A DNA stretch of 64,000 bases from Clostridiales bacterium. GTDB taxonomy: Bacteria; Bacillota; Clostridia; Saccharofermentanales; DTU023. The position numbers and the translations under genes were made by a program. Of the stretch, positions 42,789-52,314 are shown piece by piece; position 1 is the stretch's first letter, and every line of letters begins with the position of its first letter. The stretch spans positions 58,228 through 122,227 of the forward strand of contig SFFI01000003.1 of NCBI GenBank assembly GCA_004556925.1, in the 5' to 3' direction. The notes beneath the pieces were generated by a model that was given only the letters and a program-made list of their open reading frames with translations, was not told the origin of the DNA and did not search any database.

Positions 42789-44135
42789 TTAGGCCTCCTT
42801 CCTGGCAAGTTTTTCTACCACAGCCACAAAGTGGTCCATCTTTTGTTGACTCTTCTTCTCGGTCGCGGCTAAGAGCCAGACATTATCTTCCAAGACGATG
42901 CCGCCCAGGATACACTCCTCTAAGAGGGCTGCATTGAGGGCATGGAGGTCGATAGAGTCGTCAGCCTTGACCGCAAATTCCCGGAAGAAGGGTTGGTCAT
43001 AAAGGCTGGTAAAGAGGCCAGTCGCCACCAGCTTGTCGTGCAGGTAACGGGCCTTGTCCGCGGACTGAGCTGCCACCTCCTGCAGGCCTTCCTGACCCAT
43101 GAGGGACATATAAATCGTAGCCTGGGTAGCCAGGAGGGCTTGCGAGGTACAAATATTGGAAGTTGCGCGTTCGCGGCGGATATGCTGCTCGCGAGCCTGC
43201 AAGGTTAAGACGTAGGCTTTGTTGCCATCTGCATCTACAGTCTCACCGCAGATACGGCCAGGCATTTTGCGGACCAGGGCATTGGTGCAGGTCATATAAC
43301 CCAAAGAGGGGCCGCCATAATTGAGGCCGGCACCCAAGGGCTGGGCCTCACCCACAACAATGTCGCAGCCGGATTCGCCGGGGCTCTTCAAAAGGCCCAG
43401 GGACAGAGGATCGCAGACTGCGATCGACAGGGCAGCCTGGCTGTGGGCAGCTGCAACCAGCTGGTCCAAGTCTTCTACGACACCGTAGAAGTTAGGGCTC
43501 TGGACAACAAAGGCCGCATAGTCTTTGCCTTCGGGGAAGGCCGTGTGGGACTGGCCATGTTCATCCAGGTCACCAATTTCATACGCCAAACCCTGGGCAT
43601 CCAAGTAAGTGGCCACAGTCTCCAGGTACTGGGGATTGAGGCCAGCAGATAACCAGATTTTCTCCGCCTTGCGCTTGTCACGGAAAGCCATGAGGGCCGC
43701 TTCTGCGGTGGCAGTAGCGCCGTCATACATGGAGGAGTTAGAGACATCCATGCCGGTCAGGCGGCAAATATAGGTCTGCCATTCAAAAGTCGCCTGCAGG
43801 GTCCCTTGGGAGATTTCCTGCTGGTAGGGCGTGTAGGAGGTAAGGAATTCCTGGCGGCTGATTAAGTGATGGACAGCCGAGGGAACATAGTGGTCATAGT
43901 AGCCACCGCCCAGGTAAGAGTCGTAGTCTTCCACAGTCTTGTTGAGGGCAGCTGCTTCAGCAAAATAGTTGCGGAGAGACATTTCGTCAAGGGGTTTATC
44001 GGCCATCACCTTGAGTTGCTCTCTCTTAACTTTTAACTCTTCCGGAATGTGGGCATACAGCTGGTCTAAGGTGAGACCCACCTCAGCCAGCATGTCGGCC
44101 CTCTTGTCCCGGCTAATGGGAACGTAATTAGACAT
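42789..44135 (-). CDS. gcvPA: Glycine dehydrogenase (decarboxylating) subunit 1
   Basis: 448 residues: YVPISRDKRADMLAEVGL, FLGGGYYDHYVPSAV-like SYLGGGYYDHYVPSAVHHLISRQEFLTSYTPYQQEISQGTLQATFEWQTYICRLTGMDVSNSSMYDGATATAEAAL, and CGETVDADGNKAYVLTLQAREQHIRRERATSNICTSQALLA. Full-length GcvPA. Its start overlaps the gcvH stop by one base. Confidence 0.97.
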   Translation of the reverse strand: MSNYVPISRDKRADMLAEVGLTLDQLYAHIPEELKVKREQLKVMADKPLDEMSLRNYFAEAAALNKTVEDYDSYLGGGYYDHYVPSAVHHLISRQEFLTSYTPYQQEISQGTLQATFEWQTYICRLTGMDVSNSSMYDGATATAEAALMAFRDKRKAEKIWLSAGLNPQYLETVATYLDAQGLAYEIGDLDEHGQSHTAFPEGKDYAAFVVQSPNFYGVVEDLDQLVAAAHSQAALSIAVCDPLSLGLLKSPGESGCDIVVGEAQPLGAGLNYGGPSLGYMTCTNALVRKMPGRICGETVDADGNKAYVLTLQAREQHIRRERATSNICTSQALLATQATIYMSLMGQEGLQEVAAQSADKARYLHDKLVATGLFTSLYDQPFFREFAVKADDSIDLHALNAALLEECILGGIVLEDNVWLLAATEKKSQQKMDHFVAVVEKLARKEA

Positions 44136-44527
44136 TAAGCCTCCTCTAGCATCTTTTCGTAGGCGGCAGCATCCATAAGCTCATCCAGCTCAGAGGGATC
44201 GGAGAGTTGGAGTTTGACCAGCCAAGTGGCGTAAGGAGCATTGCTGATGCTCTCTGGTTCGTCTTCAATATCTTCGTTGCCTTCTACAATCGTGCCAGAG
44301 CAAGGGGCATAAATATCTGCAGCCATCTTGACGGATTCTAAGGAGGCTACGACATCGCCCTTCTCAACCTCTGTATCTTCGGGTTCGGCCTCTGCGTAAA
44401 CCAGTTCACCCAGTTCACCAGCTGCATAAGCGGTGATGCCTACTTCTACCAGGTCATCTTCCAGCTTGCGTACCCATTCATGGTCCTCGGTATAGAGGAG
44501 GTCTTGTTTTACTTCTGTGTTTGCCAT
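44135..44527 (-). CDS. gcvH: Glycine cleavage system H protein
   Basis: 130 residues: LLYTEDHEWVRKLEDDLVEVGITAYAAGELGELVYAEAEPEDTEVEKGDVVASLESVKMAADIYAPCSGTIVEGN. The lipoylated Lys is in ESVKMAADIYAP. It shuttles the aminomethyl group between P, T and L proteins. Between gcvT and gcvPA in one cluster; no lipoamide dehydrogenase gene is present here. Confidence 0.97.
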   Translation of the reverse strand: MANTEVKQDLLYTEDHEWVRKLEDDLVEVGITAYAAGELGELVYAEAEPEDTEVEKGDVVASLESVKMAADIYAPCSGTIVEGNEDIEDEPESISNAPYATWLVKLQLSDPSELDELMDAAAYEKMLEEA

Positions 44528-44607
44528 AATGTGATCCTTTCTCTGCTGAGGGGACTGCCCTCACTGTTTGTTTAGGGAGTTATGACCTAAGGCCCGAGGG
44601 CCACGGT

Positions 44608-45714
44608 TTACTTATAAAATGGGGTGTGGGTTTTCTTGAAGGGACGGTCTTTGCGGTGAATTTCTACCGTAAAGTCTTCCGCATCTTCGGGGAAATCTAA
44701 ATCCACATAGGCGTAGGCGATACCCTTTTCCACGGTGGGAGAGTAAACACCGGAGCTAATGTAGCCCACCTCTTCACCCTGATATTTAACAGGATAGCCT
44801 TCGCGGGGGATGGCCTTCTTTTCCGAAACCAGGGGAATAAGCTTGCGGGTCGCGACGATTTTGCCTGCGATGAAAGGTTCGTGGTCTTTAACGACAAAGC
44901 CCAGACCAGCATCCAGCGCATTCAGGTCATGGCTAATCTCATGGCCATAGAGGGGCATACCAGCTTCAAGCCGGAGGCAGTCACGGGCGCCCAGGCCGGC
45001 AGGTGCTGCGCCTAAAGCCGTAAGCTCATCCCAAATAGCCGGGATATCTGCCTTGGGAGCATAAATCTCAAAGCCATCTTCGCCCGTGTAACCAGTACGG
45101 GAAATCACGAGAGAAAGATCCTTATCCAAGACCCGGCGGAAGGTCCGATAGTTTTTGAGGCCCAGGACCTGGTCAATGACTGCCTGGTCTTCCTTCCGAC
45201 CTTGCAGGAATTTTTCCATAATCTCCGCGGATTGAGGGCCCTGTACAGCGACCTGACCGTAGAAGTCAGATTCATCCACAATGTTCAAATCCTGGCCCTG
45301 GTCCGGGAAGCGCTTGAAGAATTCTTCTTTTTGCTCTAGGAGGTAGGCATAGTCCTTATCCTTATTGGCAGCATTAACCACCAACCAGAAATCATGTGCT
45401 TCGGCGAAGCGGTAGACCAAGAAGTCATCCACGGCACCTCCATTGGGATAGCACATGACTACATAGGAAACCAGGGCTTGGCTTTTCCCATCAATGGGGC
45501 GGGAGAGTAGCCAGTTGAGGAAGGGCTCGGCAGCCTCGCCTTGGACCCGAATTTCACCCATATGGGAAACATCAAATATTCCACAAGCCTTGCGCACGGC
45601 CAGAGTTTCCGTAGAAATCCCGCTGGGATATTCAATGGGCATTTCATACCCAGCAAACTCGGCCATTTTGGCCTCTAAGGCGATATGTTTCTCGTATAAA
45701 GGTGTACGTTTCAT
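44608..45714 (-). CDS. gcvT: Aminomethyltransferase (glycine cleavage T protein)
   Basis: 368 residues: TPLYEKHIALEAKMAEFAGYEMPIEYPSGISTETLAVRKACGIFDVSHMGEIRVQG, RTGYTGEDGFEIYAP, GLGARDCLRLEAGMPLYGHEI. These are the folate-binding and GcvT signatures. It transfers the methylene group to tetrahydrofolate. First gene of the gcv group; the 70-bp upstream gap is AT-rich and too short for a tandem glycine riboswitch. Confidence 0.97.
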   Translation of the reverse strand: MKRTPLYEKHIALEAKMAEFAGYEMPIEYPSGISTETLAVRKACGIFDVSHMGEIRVQGEAAEPFLNWLLSRPIDGKSQALVSYVVMCYPNGGAVDDFLVYRFAEAHDFWLVVNAANKDKDYAYLLEQKEEFFKRFPDQGQDLNIVDESDFYGQVAVQGPQSAEIMEKFLQGRKEDQAVIDQVLGLKNYRTFRRVLDKDLSLVISRTGYTGEDGFEIYAPKADIPAIWDELTALGAAPAGLGARDCLRLEAGMPLYGHEISHDLNALDAGLGFVVKDHEPFIAGKIVATRKLIPLVSEKKAIPREGYPVKYQGEEVGYISSGVYSPTVEKGIAYAYVDLDFPEDAEDFTVEIHRKDRPFKKTHTPFYK

Positions 45715-45784
45715 AAATACCTCCAGTTACATATATAGGGAATCCAAATTATCTTAACATGTAAAATCTTTATCAGCTAGCAGG

Positions 45785-46837
45785 CTAGGCATCTAGTTTT
45801 CTAAAAATCAGGGTCCACCAGTCGTGTTTTAGCCTGGCTTCTTCCAGGACTAAGTCGGTCTGGGCAAAGGCCTGTCTGACCTTAGGGAACTGCTCGTCAA
45901 TAATGCCGGACAAGATTAAATACCCCCCTGGAGCCAGGTAGTGGGGGTAGGCTTCTGCTAGGTCGATATGTAATTTGGCAATGAGGTTAGCAACCAAAAT
46001 ATGGTAGGGTCCCTTTAACTGGTTCAGTTCCCCTGTGGCCGCCTGGATGCGGTCTGCTACCTGGTTGCCTTGGAAATTCTCCTGCGCCACGGTGACAGCA
46101 TCCGGGTCAATGTCAACGGCCTCAATGTGACGGGCACCCAGCTTGGCTAAGGCGATAGCTAATATGCCTGAGCCTGTACCTAAGTCCAAGGTCCTGGCTT
46201 CTTGAAAGAAGGCCGGCTGGTCATAGGCCAGGTCGTCCAAGGCCTTCAAGCAGAGTTCTGTTGATTCATGGTAGCCAGTGCCAAAAGCCCGACCAGGGTC
46301 TATCTTGAGGACCATTTCCTCGGGGTCTGGCTCGTAGGACAGCCAGCTGGGACAGACCGTCAAGCGTCGGCTCAACCGCAGGGGCTGGTAAAACTCCTGC
46401 CATTGATGATCCCAGTCCTCATCTTCAATGATTTCTGCCCCTTCAAAGCTACAGCTACCGCCTAGGTTTTCCTGAAAAATTTGGACCTTGTCCTCCAGGA
46501 GGGCTAGGAGGGCTTTCAAGCTCAAGGGCTGGGTGTGTTCCGGCTCGTAGAGTTCTGCCTGGTAGTCCCGGTCCAGGTCAACCAAGACTTGATTGTTCTC
46601 TGCCACTTGGGCCCAGGGCTGGGCCGGTTTGAAGTAGGCCTCCACCCGCGCCTCTTCCGGCAGGGAAGCCAAGTAATCATCCATGGCGTAGTTGAGGGCG
46701 GGCCGGCCATCATATAGGCCGGCTAATTCTTCTCGGTCTACGGTCGTGACACCCTCGGCCCCCAGGGCAGAGAGGGTATAGGTAAAGAGCTCAGCCAGGC
46801 TATGGGAGACTTGAAAATTCAACTTGATGCTTTGCAT
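45785..46837 (-). CDS. prmA: Ribosomal protein L11 methyltransferase
   Basis: 350 residues, somewhat longer than the usual 300-315. SAM-binding LDLGTGSGILAIALAKLGARHIEAVDIDPDAVTVAQEN, preceded by IDPGRAFGTGYHESTELCL (family DPGxAFGTGxHxTT) and followed by ILVANLIAKLHIDLAEAYPHYLAPGGYLILSGI. It trimethylates L11. Typical neighbour of dnaJ. Confidence 0.95.
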   Translation of the reverse strand: MQSIKLNFQVSHSLAELFTYTLSALGAEGVTTVDREELAGLYDGRPALNYAMDDYLASLPEEARVEAYFKPAQPWAQVAENNQVLVDLDRDYQAELYEPEHTQPLSLKALLALLEDKVQIFQENLGGSCSFEGAEIIEDEDWDHQWQEFYQPLRLSRRLTVCPSWLSYEPDPEEMVLKIDPGRAFGTGYHESTELCLKALDDLAYDQPAFFQEARTLDLGTGSGILAIALAKLGARHIEAVDIDPDAVTVAQENFQGNQVADRIQAATGELNQLKGPYHILVANLIAKLHIDLAEAYPHYLAPGGYLILSGIIDEQFPKVRQAFAQTDLVLEEARLKHDWWTLIFRKLDA

Positions 46838-46891
46838 ATGCGCACTCCTCCTTAGACTAGGATTTCCGTTTAAGGCAGGTCAGGGACCAGG

Positions 46892-46915
46892 AAAAAAAAG
46901 GCCGCCCCTCCGGCC
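46892..46915 (-). terminator. Rho-independent terminator after dnaJ
   Basis: Minus strand GGCCG, loop GAGGGG, CGGCC, then eight T. A second hairpin CCCTGACA/TGTCAGGG (46916-46937) sits directly in front of it. It separates the heat-shock genes from prmA. Confidence 0.88.
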
Positions 46916-47004
46916 CCTGACAGGGGTCTGTCAGGGACGCCAGTGTGCGGTCGTTTCAAGCATGGGAATCCTTAACTGTATTCAAGCAGTAGATCGGGTC
47001 CTAT

Positions 47005-48174
47005 CTAGTTGTTCTTATTGGCAAAGAGGTTTTTTAACTTGGCGAAAAAGCCCTGCCTTTGCTGGTAGTGGGTTTCCGTTACGGTATCGTCAAACTTGCG
47101 CAGCATGGTTTTCTGATCGTCTGAGAGGTTCTTGGGTACCTCTAGGATAACCTGGAACTTGTGGTCGCCTCGGCCAGAACCTTGAATATATGGAATCCCC
47201 TTGCCCCGGATCGTATAAACATCTCCAGGCTGGGTACCCTCCTTTAAGCGGAAGTTGACTTTGCCATCAATAGTGGGGACTTCAATTTCTGCTCCCAGAG
47301 CTGCCTGAGCAAAGGTAATGGGGACCTCGCAGAAGGTGTCATTGTTATGCCGGGTAAAAATGGGATGGTCCTTAATATGAATAGATACATAGAGATTACC
47401 GGCAGGTCCTCCCCGGTAACCAGGTTCCCCCTCTCCCCTCAAGGTCAGGAGTTCATCTTCATTAATGCCCGCGGGTACTTTGACCTGCAGGCTCTTGGTT
47501 TTTTCCTGACGGCCAGTCCCACGACAGCCCTTACAGGGTTTATCAATAATTTCGCCGGTACCGTGGCAGCGAGAACAGGTTTGGGTCGACATCATCTGGC
47601 CAAACAAGGTTTGCTGGCGGATGTGAATTTGCCCGCTGCCCTGGCAATCCGGGCAGGTTTGGACTTGGCCACCCTCATCCGCACCCGTACCGTGACAGAG
47701 ATCGCAGATATCTTCTTTGCGGATCTTAATCACTCGCTCTGTGCCGAAGGCTGCTTCCATGAAATCCAGGTTCATGCGGTAGCGCAGGTTGGCGCCAGGC
47801 AGGGGGCCTCTGCTCTGACCGCCAGTGCCAAAGCCACTAAAGCCACTAAAGCCGCCAAATCCTGCATCACCAAAGAGCGAGGCAAAAATATCTTCCAGGT
47901 TGATCCCAAAGCCGCCAGCGCCAAAGCCTTGGCCAAAGCTCGCGGGGTCAAAGCCAGCAAAACCAAACTGGTCATACTTCTGGCGTTTATCGGGGTCAGA
48001 GAGTACCTCGTAGGCTTCATTCGCTTCTTTGAATTTCTCTTCGGCCTCATGATCGCCGGGGTTGACATCGGGGTGGTATTTTTTGGCTAATTTCCAGTAA
48101 GCCCTTTTAATTTGTTTTTCGTCTGCGTCTTTCGGGACGCCTAGAACCTCATAATAATCGCGTTTTGCCGCCAC
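47005..48174 (-). CDS. dnaJ: Chaperone DnaJ
   Basis: 389 residues: J domain with KKYHPDVNPG (HPD motif) at 1-70, a Gly/Phe-rich region (FGQGFGAGGFGINLEDIF onward), four zinc motifs CDLCHGTG, CPDCQGSG, CSRCHGTG, CKGCRGTG, and the C-terminal substrate-binding domain. Stimulates DnaK ATPase and hands over substrates. Start is GTG preceded by GGAGGATCTCTAA. Last gene of the HrcA regulon. Confidence 0.97.
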   Translation of the reverse strand: MAAKRDYYEVLGVPKDADEKQIKRAYWKLAKKYHPDVNPGDHEAEEKFKEANEAYEVLSDPDKRQKYDQFGFAGFDPASFGQGFGAGGFGINLEDIFASLFGDAGFGGFSGFSGFGTGGQSRGPLPGANLRYRMNLDFMEAAFGTERVIKIRKEDICDLCHGTGADEGGQVQTCPDCQGSGQIHIRQQTLFGQMMSTQTCSRCHGTGEIIDKPCKGCRGTGRQEKTKSLQVKVPAGINEDELLTLRGEGEPGYRGGPAGNLYVSIHIKDHPIFTRHNNDTFCEVPITFAQAALGAEIEVPTIDGKVNFRLKEGTQPGDVYTIRGKGIPYIQGSGRGDHKFQVILEVPKNLSDDQKTMLRKFDDTVTETHYQQRQGFFAKLKNLFANKNN

Positions 48175-48217
48175 TTAGAGATCCTCCTTCCCTTACAACA
48201 GGCTCTAAACGGGAAGC

Positions 48218-48244
48218 ACCCGCCCCCTCTTGGGGAGGGCGGGA
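48218..48244 (-). other. GC-rich stem-loop between dnaK and dnaJ
   Basis: Minus strand CCCGCCCTCCCC, AAG, loop, then GGGGGCGGG; no T-run follows. Likely an mRNA processing or stability hairpin giving unequal dnaK and dnaJ levels. Confidence 0.55.
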
Positions 48245-48300
48245 TTTACCTTCCACTTCCTGCTTATTGTAAAGCTTAAAACTAACTTTGTGCGCAAGAT

Positions 48301-50145
48301 TTAGTCGTCGCTGCCCGCATCCTTGAAGTCGGCTTCATAGGTGCCAGGTTCAGGGCCGTGGCCGGGATCCTGTGGGCCTGCTTGGCCGGGTCCGGGTTGA
48401 CCTTCTGCGCTCTGGGCCTGCTGATAGAGCTTCTCAGAGATCTTGTAGAAGCTTTGTTGCAGGGCTTCGGTCTTTTGGTGAATGTCTTCCACATTGTTGG
48501 AATCCATGGCCTTCTTCAGGTTATCAATCGCCGTCTCGACCTCTTGCTTTTCACTAGCCTCAACCTTGTCGCCCAAGTCGTTCAGCGTTTTCTGGCTCTG
48601 ATAGATCGTGGAGTCTGCGGTATTCTTGGCATCCACCAATTCTTTAGCCTTCTTGTCTTCAGCAGCAAACTTTTCCGCTTCCTGTACGGCCTTGTCAATT
48701 TCATCTTCCGACAGGTTGGAAGAGGCCGTAATGGTGATATGCTGCTCACGGTTGGTTCCCTTGTCGATCGCCGATACGTTAACAATACCGTTAGCATCAA
48801 TGTCGAAGGTTACCTCGATTTGGGGGATACCACGCGGTGCGGGGGCAATACCATCTAGGATGAAGCGGCCCAAAGTCTTGTTATCTTTGACAAATTCCCG
48901 CTCACCTTGCAAGACGTGAATCTCGACCTGGGTCTGGCTGTCAGCCGCCGTGGAGAAAATCTGGCTCTTCTTGGTGGGGATAGTGGTGTTTCGCTCAATA
49001 ATCTTGGTCATGACGCCGCCCATGGTCTCAATACCCAGAGACAGGGGGGTAACGTCTAGGAGAACCATGCCTTTCACATCACCGGCTAAGACACCAGCCT
49101 GAATAGCCGCGCCAATAGCGACACACTCGTCAGGGTTAATGCCCTTGAAGGGCTCTTGCTTGAAGAAAGTCTGAACCGCGTTCTGTACGGCAGGAATCCG
49201 GGAGGATCCGCCAACCAAGAGGACCTTGTGGATATCTGAAGGCTGGAGGCCTGCATCCTTCATGGCCTGCTGAACAGGACCCATGGTCTTGTCCACCAGG
49301 TCAGAAGTCAGTTCGTCAAACTTGGCCCGGGTCAGGGTCAGGTCTAAGTGCTTGGGGCCTGAGGAGTCCGCTGTGATGTAAGGCAGGTTGATGTTGGTAG
49401 AGGTAACCTGAGACAGTTCAATTTTGGCTTTTTCCGCAGCCTCTCTTAAGCGCTGCATGGCCATCTTATCGCTCGACAGGTCTACGCCCTGGTCTTTCTT
49501 GGTTTCCGCAACCATCCAATCGACTACACGTTTATCGAAGTCATCGCCGCCCAGGCGGTTGTTGCCGGAGGTCGCCAGAACTTCAAAGACTCCATCGCCA
49601 ATTTCCAGGACAGACACGTCAAAGGTACCACCGCCCAGGTCAAAGACTACGATCTTCTGCTCGTGTTCCTTGTCCAGGCCATAGGCCAGGGCCGCAGCGG
49701 TGGGCTCGTTGATGATACGCTGGACATCCAGGCCCGCAATACGGCCGGCATCCTTGGTGGCCTGACGCTGGGAGTCACTAAAGTAGGCAGGTACTGTGAT
49801 CACAGCCTGGTCTACCTTGCTGCCCAAGTAGGCCTCCGCGTCCGCTTTAAGCTTCTGCAAAATCATGGCAGAGATCTCCTGGGGAGAGTAGTCCTTACCA
49901 TCTACATGGACCTTGTGGTCTGTACCCATTTCCCGCTTAATGGACTGAATCGTCCGGTCGGGGTTGGTAACAGCCTGCCGTTTGGCAATTTGCCCGATCA
50001 AGCGCTCACCATCTTTGGAGAAGGCCACCACAGAGGGGGTCGTTCTACTACCTTCTGCGTTAGGGATAACGACGGCTTCGCCGCCTTCCAATACGGCTAC
50101 ACAAGAGTTTGTAGTTCCTAAGTCAATACCAATAATTTTTCCCAT
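48301..50145 (-). CDS. dnaK: Chaperone protein DnaK (Hsp70)
   Basis: 614 residues: KIIGIDLGTTNSCVAVLEGG at the start, the VFDLGGGTFDVSVLEIGDGVFEVLATSGNNRLGGDDFD phosphate loop, VLLVGGSSRIPAVQ, and the substrate domain LDVTPLSLGIETMGGVMTKIIERNTTIPTKKSQ. The 24-residue segment absent from Gram-positive Hsp70 ATPase domains appears absent here too (NGPSVV reads TTPSVVAFSKDGERLIGQIAKRQ). ATP-driven folding of client proteins. Confidence 0.98.
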   Translation of the reverse strand: MGKIIGIDLGTTNSCVAVLEGGEAVVIPNAEGSRTTPSVVAFSKDGERLIGQIAKRQAVTNPDRTIQSIKREMGTDHKVHVDGKDYSPQEISAMILQKLKADAEAYLGSKVDQAVITVPAYFSDSQRQATKDAGRIAGLDVQRIINEPTAAALAYGLDKEHEQKIVVFDLGGGTFDVSVLEIGDGVFEVLATSGNNRLGGDDFDKRVVDWMVAETKKDQGVDLSSDKMAMQRLREAAEKAKIELSQVTSTNINLPYITADSSGPKHLDLTLTRAKFDELTSDLVDKTMGPVQQAMKDAGLQPSDIHKVLLVGGSSRIPAVQNAVQTFFKQEPFKGINPDECVAIGAAIQAGVLAGDVKGMVLLDVTPLSLGIETMGGVMTKIIERNTTIPTKKSQIFSTAADSQTQVEIHVLQGEREFVKDNKTLGRFILDGIAPAPRGIPQIEVTFDIDANGIVNVSAIDKGTNREQHITITASSNLSEDEIDKAVQEAEKFAAEDKKAKELVDAKNTADSTIYQSQKTLNDLGDKVEASEKQEVETAIDNLKKAMDSNNVEDIHQKTEALQQSFYKISEKLYQQAQSAEGQPGPGQAGPQDPGHGPEPGTYEADFKDAGSDD

Positions 50146-50204
50146 GTTCTTATTCCTCCTGCAGTTGCTACTGCTACTTCTGTCTATTTTTATCTATTGC
50201 TCAC

Positions 50205-50243
50205 TAGATTTCCTAGTGGGGAGTGCGAGCCAGGGGCTCGCAG
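50205..50243 (-). other. Two stem-loops between grpE and dnaK
   Basis: Minus strand GCGAGCC-CCT-GGCTCGC (plus 50227-50243) followed by CACTAG-GAAAT-CTAGTG (plus 50205-50222). They fill the 112-nt gap and probably affect mRNA processing. Confidence 0.5.
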
Positions 50244-50257
50244 CGTTTGCATCCATT

Positions 50258-50914
50258 TTAGTTGGCTACCCGGACCACGGAGTGGCGGATCACCTTATCA
50301 TCCGCTTGATAACCCTTGAGCAGGCAATCAATCACCACGTTCTCACCATATTGGGAGTCTTCGAGGTGTTGGACTGCCTCGTGCAGGTTGGGGTCAAACT
50401 GGGCATCCTGGGTAGGAATCTCTTCAACACCCAGTTTAGCCAAGCAATCTTGCCCTTGGCGTACCAAGAGGTCCATACCCTCCCGCAGCTGTTTAGCGTT
50501 TTCACCCTCCAGTTTACTGTAGGATGCTTGGGCGCGGTCCAGAGCATCTAAGAGGGGCAGGAAGTCGCGGACCAGGTCCAGCTTAGCGATGCTATATGTT
50601 TCTTCCTTCTCCTTGCGGCTGCGCTTGCGGAAGTTATCAAATTCCGCCGTCAAACGCAGGTTCTTATCTTCCAGATCTTGTACCAGGGCCAGGGCATCAG
50701 CCAGGGCCTTCTCATTTTCAGAGCCTTCGGCCTCTGCCGCGTCGGCAGTCTCGGTCTGGTCAGGGGTCACCTCATCGCATGTATTGGCCTGGCCTTCTTC
50801 CGCCCTGCCTTCCGGCTGGCTGGAGGGGTCAGGCTTTTGCTGGTCACTAGCTTGCTCTGGGGTCAGGTCAGTCTCGAGGGGGGTCTTGGCCTCATCCTTA
50901 TGCTTCTTACTCAT
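50258..50914 (-). CDS. grpE: Nucleotide exchange factor GrpE
   Basis: 218 residues: an acidic, unstructured first 85 residues, then the coiled coil DLEDKNLRLTAEFDNFRKRSRKEKEETYSIAKLDLVRDFLPLLDALDRAQA and a C-terminal beta domain KLGVEEIPTQDAQFDPNLHEAVQHLED...VIDCLLKGYQADDKVIRHSVVRVAN. All conserved in GrpE. It releases ADP from DnaK. Overlaps the hrcA end by 8 nt. Confidence 0.97.
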   Translation of the reverse strand: MSKKHKDEAKTPLETDLTPEQASDQQKPDPSSQPEGRAEEGQANTCDEVTPDQTETADAAEAEGSENEKALADALALVQDLEDKNLRLTAEFDNFRKRSRKEKEETYSIAKLDLVRDFLPLLDALDRAQASYSKLEGENAKQLREGMDLLVRQGQDCLAKLGVEEIPTQDAQFDPNLHEAVQHLEDSQYGENVVIDCLLKGYQADDKVIRHSVVRVAN

Positions 50915-52124
50915 CTTCTTGCTCTACTCCTTTATCCTCAATAGCGTGAGAGTCTTTGTTCCCAAGATGGGTCCATTCTTGGATCTTATGGTTAATGGTC
51001 TTCTTGACAAAGGCAATTTCCGAAACGATCTGTGAATATGGCATCCGTTTGGGACCCACCACGGCAATGCGGCCAGAAACCTTGTCACCTATACGGTAGC
51101 TTGTGGTCACAAAGCTGCAATCCTCCATCCCCGCAAGACCGATCTCCTGGCCAATGCGGATGGCAAAGGCAGGTTTCTTCTGCTTATCCTGGTCTGCTTG
51201 ATCGTCTACTTGATCCGCAGGGTCTATTTCTGCCAGATAGCCGGCCACTAGACCGTTTTGGCTGATGGTGTCCAGGACCTTGTGGGCTTTTTCTATATCC
51301 GCAAATTCCGGCTGCTTCAGGAGCTGGTGGGAACCCTGCATATAAACATCAATGTTCTCCGCCTGCTTAATCGCCACATAGGTTTCAAAGAGAACCCGGT
51401 TGAGGAAGGGATCAGGAATCTCTTCCTGCTGGCCGGCGTCCGTCACCGCCAAAAGTGTAATTTCATCCAGCTTCTGACCAGCCAGAGAACTTTCTACCGC
51501 CTGGGCAATACTTTCTAACTGCTCCTGGCTAAGGGCATCTGGGATATAGATTAAGCGGTCCTGCACTACGCCTACTGAGAGCACCACCACCACAATGGCC
51601 TTACCTGGCTCAATCATGAGGATCTTAACCTGCTTGAGGGTGGACTCGCCGTAGGTCGGGGTCAGGACCAAGGAGGTCAATTGCGTAGTATCTGCCAGGC
51701 TGTCTCCCGCAGACCGAATCAAGTCCTGAAGCTCCTCCGTAGATTGCGCCAAGGCCTTGCGGAAGAAGTCCTGGAGCTCTGGGCTGGGATCGCATATCTG
51801 GAGCATATCATCCACATAGGCCCGGTAGCCCTTGTCGGAAGGAATCCGGCCGGCTGAGGTATGGGGCTGTTCCAAGTAGCCCAATTCCTCAAGCTCTGCC
51901 ATCTCGTTGCGCACCGTTGCTGAACTGACGCCTAATTTGTGACGGGAGAGCAAGGCTTTAGACCCGACGGGTTCATACAAGGCTACATAGTCTTGAATTA
52001 CTGCCGACAGGATGGCCCGCTTACGGGCATCCAAGGGATGCTTGGCAAGAGGGTCCAGCTTATCTTCCGGTTTGGCCTCTGCCTTCCGGAAATCCTGGCC
52101 AAATTTTTTGTCTGCCTGGGTCAA
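50907..52124 (-). CDS. hrcA: Heat-inducible transcription repressor HrcA
   Basis: 405 residues. Winged helix: LDARKRAILSAVIQDYVALYEPVGSKALLSRHKLGVSSATVRNEMAELEELGYLEQPHTSAGRIPSDKGYRAYVD. GAF-like effector domain and C-terminal GIRIGQEIGLAGMEDCSFVTTSYRIGDKVSGRIAVVGPKRMPYSQIVSEIAFVKK (starting AIRIGQ here). About 30 additional N-terminal residues precede the usual start; it opens with TTG behind GGGAGG. It binds the CIRCE element upstream and represses this operon. Confidence 0.97.
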   Translation of the reverse strand: MTQADKKFGQDFRKAEAKPEDKLDPLAKHPLDARKRAILSAVIQDYVALYEPVGSKALLSRHKLGVSSATVRNEMAELEELGYLEQPHTSAGRIPSDKGYRAYVDDMLQICDPSPELQDFFRKALAQSTEELQDLIRSAGDSLADTTQLTSLVLTPTYGESTLKQVKILMIEPGKAIVVVVLSVGVVQDRLIYIPDALSQEQLESIAQAVESSLAGQKLDEITLLAVTDAGQQEEIPDPFLNRVLFETYVAIKQAENIDVYMQGSHQLLKQPEFADIEKAHKVLDTISQNGLVAGYLAEIDPADQVDDQADQDKQKKPAFAIRIGQEIGLAGMEDCSFVTTSYRIGDKVSGRIAVVGPKRMPYSQIVSEIAFVKKTINHKIQEWTHLGNKDSHAIEDKGVEQEDE

Positions 52125-52145
52125 AACATGTCCTCCCTTCTGGTT

Positions 52146-52172
52146 TTAGCACTCATTGGCTTTGATTGCTAA
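52146..52172. promoter_or_regulatory. CIRCE operator (HrcA binding site)
   Basis: TTAGCACTC, 9 bp, GATTGCTAA. Consensus is TTAGCACTC-N9-GAGTGCTAA; one mismatch in the right arm. Located just downstream of the hrcA promoter and 22 bp before the start codon. Confidence 0.95.
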
Positions 52173-52175
52173 ACC

Positions 52176-52204
52176 ACTTTAACACCCCGAATAGAGAGGG
52201 TCAA
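52176..52204 (-). promoter_or_regulatory. Promoter of hrcA-grpE-dnaK-dnaJ
   Basis: Minus strand TTGACC (plus 52199-52204), 17-bp spacer, TAAAGT (plus 52176-52181). The CIRCE follows within a few bases, as expected for HrcA repression. Confidence 0.75.
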
Positions 52205-52314
52205 GCAAGGCAGAAGGAGGGAATTTGAACTATTGTGAAACTAGGTCAAACATTGGGCTTTTGTTGGGAGGATGGGTAAAATAATCATGAGAATATAAAT
52301 CCTAAAGAAAGTCT

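Noticed and set aside
45715..45784. Glycine riboswitch upstream of gcvT
   Set aside because: Only 70 bp are available, too short for even one aptamer plus expression platform.
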